This document shows positions 14,944 through 19,169 of a stretch of 19,169 bases of DNA, one piece after another. Source of the DNA: Saprospiraceae bacterium UBA2329 (GTDB taxonomy: Bacteria > Bacteroidota > Bacteroidia > Chitinophagales > Saprospiraceae); the NCBI GenBank assembly GCA_002344975.1, contig DDUV01000088.1, positions 1 to 19,169 of the forward strand, written 5' to 3'. Below the pieces are notes generated by a model. It was not told where the DNA came from, searched no databases, and was given only the letters and a program-made list of their open reading frames with translations. A program made the translations under genes and the position numbers. Numbering within the stretch: position 1 is the stretch's first letter; the number at the start of each line of letters is the position of its first letter.

Positions 14944-15342
14944 TTAAGACTTCCTGGGTTCCAGCGTTCCGGTTATTGCGGCGATTAACCGATGGATCAT
15001 TTGCAACAACAGGAAGAGCGTCGCTTTGTCATCGGCGCCGCTGCTCTCAGGAGCTGCATCATCCGGCACATAACTCAGTCCCTCGCAGTTCAAGCGATAA
15101 TCAATATGGCCGAAATCAGGATCAGCGCAAGTTCTCACCCGCTGCAAATAGCCGGCTTTTTCCAATCGTTGCAGATAGCGATTGAGGTACGTGCTCTTGA
15201 TGCCTGCCTGGCCTTTGAGGGTGCGCACGGTGATGTGTTCTTTCAGGCCACGCATCCGTTGGATGGCCAACAGCATAGCTAATGTATTGCCACGCTCCTC
15301 CTGAAGCAGGCGCTCCAGCGTTTCGTCTTTGATACAGATCAT
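14944..15342 (-). CDS. Small winged-helix-like DNA-binding protein
   Basis: The 132-aa protein has a helix-turn-helix/winged-helix look: LKEHITVRTLKGQAGIKSTYLNRYLQRLEKAGYLQRVRTCADPDFGHIDYRLNCEGLSYV (about residues 33-92), where the KSTYLNRYLQRLEKAGYL helix would be the recognition helix and the following hairpin the wing. The C-terminal part (about 93-132: acidic linker, then KATLFLLLQMIHRLIAAITG) could be a dimerisation or partner-binding helix. It may regulate or initiate replication of the island. It heads the minus-strand module and has a 7-bp dyad 23 bp upstream of its start. No named family is recognised. Confidence 0.65.
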   Translation of the reverse strand: MICIKDETLERLLQEERGNTLAMLLAIQRMRGLKEHITVRTLKGQAGIKSTYLNRYLQRLEKAGYLQRVRTCADPDFGHIDYRLNCEGLSYVPDDAAPESSGADDKATLFLLLQMIHRLIAAITGTLEPRKS

Positions 15343-15364
15343 TAAATTTCAGGTTTAGCTTACA

Positions 15365-15381
15365 ACTTACCTTGGGTAAGT
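15365..15381. promoter_or_regulatory. Perfect dyad upstream of the winged-helix gene
   Basis: ACTTACC (15365-15371) and GGTAAGT (15375-15381) form a 7-bp inverted repeat with a 3-nt centre, 22 bp before the start codon at 15342. The place fits an operator for the winged-helix protein itself, inferred from position only. Confidence 0.45.
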
Positions 15382-16054
15382 GATGAATAACAGTATGATA
15401 AGGGTTCCTTTATCAATGTGGTGTGCAATTTTTCAAAATTTGAAATGACTTCCCGCACAACTCTTGTATTATAAAAAAGCATTTTGAAACCACCAAATAA
15501 AATGGCAATTATTTTTACCTTTTTATGAAAAAAAATGCACGTAATCCCCTGGATTGCAGCACCCAAGAGCCTTCCCCCTTCTCGACCCTATCACCGTGTT
15601 TCCAGACAAAGAATTCAGCTGCTAAAAGAAGTTTAGATCAGGGACGGCGGCTCTTTTTCGGCTACAAAAAGGACATTTGAGGTCAAAGACGACCAAACTC
15701 ACCGGAAGGCAGATTCGCGAAATTGGCTGCTTGATAGCGCCCGCAACCCCCCAACTTTACCCGCTGGTCAAACGCGGACATTCCAGCTGTTTCAGTGACA
15801 ATCGCTGCTTTGAAGGGCCATTTTGAAGACAAATGAACCGCATTTTTCTCTGTTCCAACAAGGCTTTTGTATGCCCCAAACCGTCCGGTGAAAACCATCC
15901 AAAAACGGCTTGTCGTCGTTTGTCTCCAGATGACCTCGCCGAAGCCATTTCAGCCCTCGAACAGACTTTTTGCGACATTGCAGGACAAAGGATGACTTGT
16001 CTCCATTTGTCCTTCTCGTGAGGGGAGATGGCTTTTGGAGGGCCAATCGGGCGT

Positions 16055-16128
16055 GTGGATGTGTGGGGTGGGATGGCGCTTGTTGTCGGTGGATGTCTGT
16101 GTTTGTCCGGGAATGTCTGGGTGGATGT
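16055..16128. repeat. Three GTGGATGT copies in a G/T-rich tract
   Basis: GTGGATGT is found at 16055-16062, 16089-16096 and 16121-16128, spaced 34 and 32 bp, close to three helical turns. The surrounding plus strand is rich in G and T with few C. It resembles a set of protein-binding repeats, such as iterons, more than coding DNA. Confidence 0.35.
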
Positions 16129-16221
16129 TGGGCACGTGGGGTATGGGAGGGACATGCCAAAGCGATGCTGAAGACGGGCGACCGCAGCGGGGTTGATGGG
16201 AGTGGCAGTAAGTGTGGTAAA

Positions 16222-16486
16222 ATATTATCGTAATATGATTGTAAAAAAAACTCCTAAAACTTGATTTTTTGAATCAACTGACTTAATTTTGCTCGCTGAG
16301 GCAAAGCCGCTTTTTCTTCATTCCAGCTTTGAGAAGCTTAAGGCTTCTACATTTTCCAAATTCTATATTTATTCTTGTTCGCTGTGTTGCACACAGGAGG
16401 TAATAGATCAATATTGCCAGAAAGCAGTCATTGCATACTGCGAGACAGGTCTTCAATACTCCTTAGTTGTGCCATTGTTACACAAC
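16222..16486. repeat. Cluster of short inverted repeats upstream of the PLD-E2/E1 operon
   Basis: Stems: ATATTA/TAATAT (16222-16236, loop 3), TTGATT/AATCAA (16261-16277, loop 5), AGAAGC/GCTTCT (16333-16349, loop 5), CTGTG/CACAG (16382-16396, loop 5) and GTTGTG/CACAAC (16466-16486, loop 9). The last two share TGTG...CACA. They lie in the leader of the operon and may be operators or RNA structures. Confidence 0.4.
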
Positions 16487-16516
16487 CAGTATTATTTCAA
16501 AATAAAATCGTTTCCC

Positions 16517-17287
16517 ATGTTAGGACTTTTCAAAAGAACCAACTCTATTCAATCGGAAATTCTTTCTGATCTTCAGAGTGCGAAAAAATCAATCAAAGTT
16601 GCCGTTTCTTGGCTGACAGACACTTCGTTAATACAAGAACTGATAAAAAAAAGGCGACAAGGGCTTGACGTAAAGATTCTTGTTTCTGCAAATGAGTTGA
16701 ATGTTATTCGTTTTGAGCTTTTCAGAGAAATACAGCATTTAGGAGGATTCGTACAAAAATGGGGAAATGAGGAGACTTCCGAAGGAGGCTTTATGCACTT
16801 TAAATTTTATATCATTGATGATAGTTTTGCTAAATCTGGAAGTTATAACTGGTCAATAAATGCCACTTCCAATGCTGAAGCATTAGATAAGGTTGATGTT
16901 TTTAAGAAGATTAAAGAATTTCAAGCCTATTTTTCAGAAAGTGTTGACTTCTTTGCTGCCATTTCAAATCCGGAAAGGAAAAGAGATGAGCTGGAGCTCA
17001 TCAGGAAGGAAAAACATCAGGATGTTTTGACGCCGGAAATACTCCAGGCATATCGCAATACTCAAAAGGCATTCCAACAGCATGAAGAAAAGATTCGTCT
17101 TGAAAACGAAAGAATCGACAGAGTCCGGCAAGACCTGGCAAGGCAGCAAGAACAATTGAAAACTGTACAAGAAAGAATGGCACGGGAGGAAGCAGAGAGA
17201 AGAGAGAAAGAAAAGAATGCGCAATATGCCCCTAAAAAAGATGTAAAAGAAGTCGTTTTACCGCCAACCTCCTACGCAAATGGTTGA
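16517..17287 (+). CDS. Phospholipase-D-like (HKD) nuclease with coiled-coil tail and C-terminal glycine
   Basis: This 256-aa protein has one HKD motif, H94-x-K96-x4-D101, followed by GSYNWS (108-113). This is typical of single-motif PLD-family nucleases that work as dimers and cut nucleic acid or phosphodiesters without metal. The N-terminal half (ILSDLQSAKKSIKVAVSWLTD, DVKILVSANE) has the usual fold. Residues about 175-235 are a charged coiled coil (EEKIRLENERIDRVRQDLARQQEQ). The tail ends PPTSYANG with glycine last. The start at 16517 is where the family normally begins; a longer frame to 16289 adds a cysteine-rich stretch unlike the family. Its stop overlaps the next gene's ATG by 8 bp, so the two are translationally coupled. 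It is AT-rich, suggesting transfer. It is probably the effector of a defence system. Confidence 0.85.
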   Translation: MLGLFKRTNSIQSEILSDLQSAKKSIKVAVSWLTDTSLIQELIKKRRQGLDVKILVSANELNVIRFELFREIQHLGGFVQKWGNEETSEGGFMHFKFYIIDDSFAKSGSYNWSINATSNAEALDKVDVFKKIKEFQAYFSESVDFFAAISNPERKRDELELIRKEKHQDVLTPEILQAYRNTQKAFQQHEEKIRLENERIDRVRQDLARQQEQLKTVQERMAREEAERREKEKNAQYAPKKDVKEVVLPPTSYANG

Positions 17288-19160
17288 TCAAGAGCTTACT
17301 TTTTACAACTCCTATTTTGACAAAATAGAAGGCATTAGTCTTTTGAATGGCTTCCTTTATGACGGAGCAGCCAATTCATATGGTGGCAGGATATCCCTAA
17401 AGAGGGCAAATTCTACTGTTGAATTCGAAGTTTTAATTCCTGGCGATTACCCATTTCGGGAAATAGCCTTCAAATGTACCGATTTGAATGGCTATCCGCA
17501 TCATAACTTTGATGGAACGGTCTGTTTAAACACTCCGTTTGTCAATCATATTTACACGCGGCTTGGATTAGATATTGAGAAGCTGAAAGGATGGGTTCAA
17601 AAGTATGTCGAGAATGAGGAAACAGATGAGCACTATGAATACATGCCCGGCGATTGTTCGGGTAAGATTGACTTTCTATTTCAAGAAGGAGAATTCGACC
17701 CGAATAGATTTTCTCAGAAGGTCTTTGGAGATATGTCCTTTTCTATTTTAAATGCTCATTTTAAAGAACAAAAAATAGAAAGAACAAGTATAATTTGCCA
17801 AAATATAGGAAATAAGGAAATAACTTGGGCATCCAGGTACAAGAAGTATGAAAAATATAAAGGTATTTGGGCCTATATTGATAAAGAGCCTGTACTGGCA
17901 AGGAAACTGAGAATCGAAAACTGGCAAGACCTTATTCCATTGCTGCCCCATGATTTCCTTTCATTCTTTGAGACCTTTCGAAAGAAGACAGGGAACTACA
18001 AACTTGGCCCCAAAACTTTCCAAAATAAAATATTCATCGCTTTAGGGTACTCTATTCCATCAACAAGTGGAGGCAAAGAAATAACTTGGGATTTGATATT
18101 GTTACCAGCGGATACTTTTCCTAAAAAGGACTGTACGAATGCGTTAAAACTCAGAAGACTTGATCAAAAAATAAATTGGGAACGAACAAGTAATTGTGAT
18201 TTTCAAAGATTTTTTGGACGGGGTGCGCTGTCTGACAAAATGAAGTCTTCGAAAGTTTTGATACTTGGGGTTGGCGCCATAGGGAGTTCCATTGCCGAAA
18301 CGCTTGTTAGGGGTGGGCTTAAATTGCTGTCAATTAATGATAACGATACCGTTGAAAGTGGAAACATTTGCAGAAGTGTTTTCTCATTTACCGATATTGG
18401 CTGTGGTAAGGCTGCTGAATTAAAAGGCAGGTTGGAACAAATTTCACCCTTTGTTGAGGTTGATATTACTGAGGCTATTACCCCATGTTCTAATAAATCT
18501 TCTACATACGAACAGCTAAAACAAAGATTAAATGAATTCGATATTATTTTTGATTGCTCTGCTAATAACGGGATAATTGAAATGTTGTCTGAAATGAATC
18601 TGAACAATCAAATATTCTATATTTCCATTACAAATAAGGCAAAAGAGATGCTTTGCATTTCAAGTGCTGATTGCAGGAGCATGGTCGAAAGACGGAATCA
18701 AATGATGTATGCACTTGACGCAATTCAGGAAGCTGCTTTTCGAGAAGGTACAGGTTGTTGGCATCCCACCTTTGAGGCCTCATTTTTTGACATCAATCAA
18801 CTATTGCATTTTACAATTAGGAAAATCAATACTTTTTTTGTAAAAAACTCCCCCCCGAAATCATTTTATTCATACTTTAGAAATGATACAATTGCTTCTT
18901 CTGAAGATATAAGGTTCGTTCAAAAAGAAAAAGGACTTTTTATAACTATTGAAAGTGTTTGTCTCGATAAAATTTTCAACATTATTCGACATCACTGGCC
19001 CAAAGAATTTGGCGGGATTTTCATCGGCAACTATATCAATGACTTTAAGGAAGTAGTTATTTCTGATATTATTACTCCCCGAAATTACCAGAACAGTTAT
19101 GCCGGATTCAAACCCGATCATATTGATTTAAATAAGCAATTGAAAGACAATGGTTCGTGA
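17280..19160 (+). CDS. E2-like / E1 (ThiF)-like fusion with partial JAB/MPN-like domain
   Basis: The 626-aa protein joins parts of a ubiquitin-like conjugation pathway. Residues about 15-115 are an E2-like (prokaryotic UBC-type) domain: FEVLIPGDYPFREIAF, then HHNFDGTVCLN with Cys82 as the candidate catalytic cysteine. Residues 120-315 are a linker region of unknown fold. Residues about 318-520 are an E1/ThiF adenylation domain: GVGAIGS (330-336), NDNDTVESGNICRSVF (353-368, N362 and R365), K377, and C493 in GTGCWHP as a possible E1 thioester cysteine. Residues about 563-626 match the first strands of a JAB/MPN deubiquitinase-type domain (WPKEFGGIFIGNY, with Glu576), but the stop comes before the H-x-H-P...S..D metal motif. 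Similar proteins are known in CBASS (Cap2) and bacterial ubiquitin-like systems. No ubiquitin-like gene is in view. Confidence 0.85.
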   Translation: MVDQELTFYNSYFDKIEGISLLNGFLYDGAANSYGGRISLKRANSTVEFEVLIPGDYPFREIAFKCTDLNGYPHHNFDGTVCLNTPFVNHIYTRLGLDIEKLKGWVQKYVENEETDEHYEYMPGDCSGKIDFLFQEGEFDPNRFSQKVFGDMSFSILNAHFKEQKIERTSIICQNIGNKEITWASRYKKYEKYKGIWAYIDKEPVLARKLRIENWQDLIPLLPHDFLSFFETFRKKTGNYKLGPKTFQNKIFIALGYSIPSTSGGKEITWDLILLPADTFPKKDCTNALKLRRLDQKINWERTSNCDFQRFFGRGALSDKMKSSKVLILGVGAIGSSIAETLVRGGLKLLSINDNDTVESGNICRSVFSFTDIGCGKAAELKGRLEQISPFVEVDITEAITPCSNKSSTYEQLKQRLNEFDIIFDCSANNGIIEMLSEMNLNNQIFYISITNKAKEMLCISSADCRSMVERRNQMMYALDAIQEAAFREGTGCWHPTFEASFFDINQLLHFTIRKINTFFVKNSPPKSFYSYFRNDTIASSEDIRFVQKEKGLFITIESVCLDKIFNIIRHHWPKEFGGIFIGNYINDFKEVVISDIITPRNYQNSYAGFKPDHIDLNKQLKDNGS

Positions 19161-19169
19161 TATACTCAC
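19150..19169 (+). other. Possible start of the next gene
   Basis: An ATG at 19150 lies 11 bp inside the end of the E2-E1 gene (stop 19158-19160) and opens a different frame (MVRDILT...) that is open to the window edge. The arrangement ATGGTTCGTGA imitates the ATGGTTGA overlap at 17280. Only seven codons are visible, so this is only a suggestion that the operon goes on. Confidence 0.25.

Larger units (their letters stand above)
15343..16516. other. Long region without a convincing gene
   Basis: About 1.17 kb separates the winged-helix gene from the PLD-like gene. Its first 200 nt are AT-rich. From about 15580 to 16205 it is clearly richer in G+C, and from 16210 onward it turns AT-rich again. 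Several overlapping frames of 60-132 codons exist on both strands (for example minus 15757-16155), but none shows family resemblance, and the frames are open on both strands at once, as expected for GC-rich noncoding DNA. The part 16040-16165 has a strong G/T bias on the plus strand with three GTGGATGT copies. The part 16220-16490 holds five short dyads. Confidence 0.5.

Noticed and set aside
15757..16155. 132-codon minus-strand frame in the gene-free region
   Set aside because: Proline/threonine/histidine-rich start reflects the C/A-rich strand; other frames are open over the same bases, and no family is recognisable.
16395..16416. Shine-Dalgarno-like AGGAGGT at 16395-16401 with a following TTG start
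   Set aside because: The TTG at 16414 is not in frame with the PLD-like gene, and Bacteroidota rarely use such sites; taken as chance.
16289..16516. 76-residue N-terminal extension of the PLD-like protein
   Set aside because: Cysteine-rich, unlike the family, and overlaps the dyad cluster; the family start MLGLFKRTNSIQSEIL is at 16517.
1..19169. CRISPR array
   Set aside because: No regularly spaced repeats with unique spacers were seen; the repeat groups present are too short or too few.

Overview
The window looks like a chromosome segment from a member of the Bacteroidota, possibly close to the Saprospiria. That rank is an inference. The signs are the promoters (a TAnnTTTG -7 box with TTG-like -33 box about 18-20 nt upstream at four or more genes), the near absence of Shine-Dalgarno sequences, the bL28-bL33-DUF4295 ribosomal cluster, a Bacteroidetes-type ketol-acid reductoisomerase, and secreted beta-barrel-like proteins.

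Positions 1-11200 are mostly core genome. In order they hold: the 5' part of a secreted protein resembling a diverged reprolysin-type metallopeptidase (minus); a forward run of a secreted protein, lipoyl synthase (lipA) and a site-2-protease-like M50 peptidase with CBS-like tail; an Rpn/YhgA-like PD-(D/E)XK nuclease (minus); ilvN-ilvC (minus) for branched-chain amino acids; tRNA-Arg(ACG)-rpmB-rpmG-DUF4295 (minus), closed by a terminator; an outer-membrane beta-barrel protein (minus); and, divergent from it, a nucleotide cyclase-TolB-like-TPR protein. Then come tRNA-Arg(CCG), a wrecked tRNA copy interrupted by a perfect 20-bp palindrome, and an intact CAT-anticodon tRNA (probably Ile2), ended by a strong terminator.

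Positions 11240-19169 look like an accessory island anchored at that tRNA. It starts with a tandem 11-bp repeat. Next is a minus-strand replication module: two small proteins, a 908-aa primase-like/SF2-helicase fusion and a small winged-helix-like protein with a dyad just upstream. No integrase or relaxase is visible. About 1.2 kb without a convincing gene follows; it has a GC-rich, G/T-skewed part with GTGGATGT repeats and then an AT-rich part with several dyads.

The most interesting system is the AT-rich plus-strand operon at 16517-19160. A single-HKD phospholipase-D-like protein with a coiled-coil tail and a C-terminal glycine overlaps by 8 bp a 626-aa protein. That protein carries an E2-like domain (candidate catalytic Cys82), an E1/ThiF-like adenylation domain and the beginning of a JAB/MPN-like domain. 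The layout suggests a ubiquitin-like conjugation system joined to a nuclease, probably for anti-phage defence. The JAB part stops before its metal-binding motif, and another reading frame may open over that stop, so the system continues past the window.
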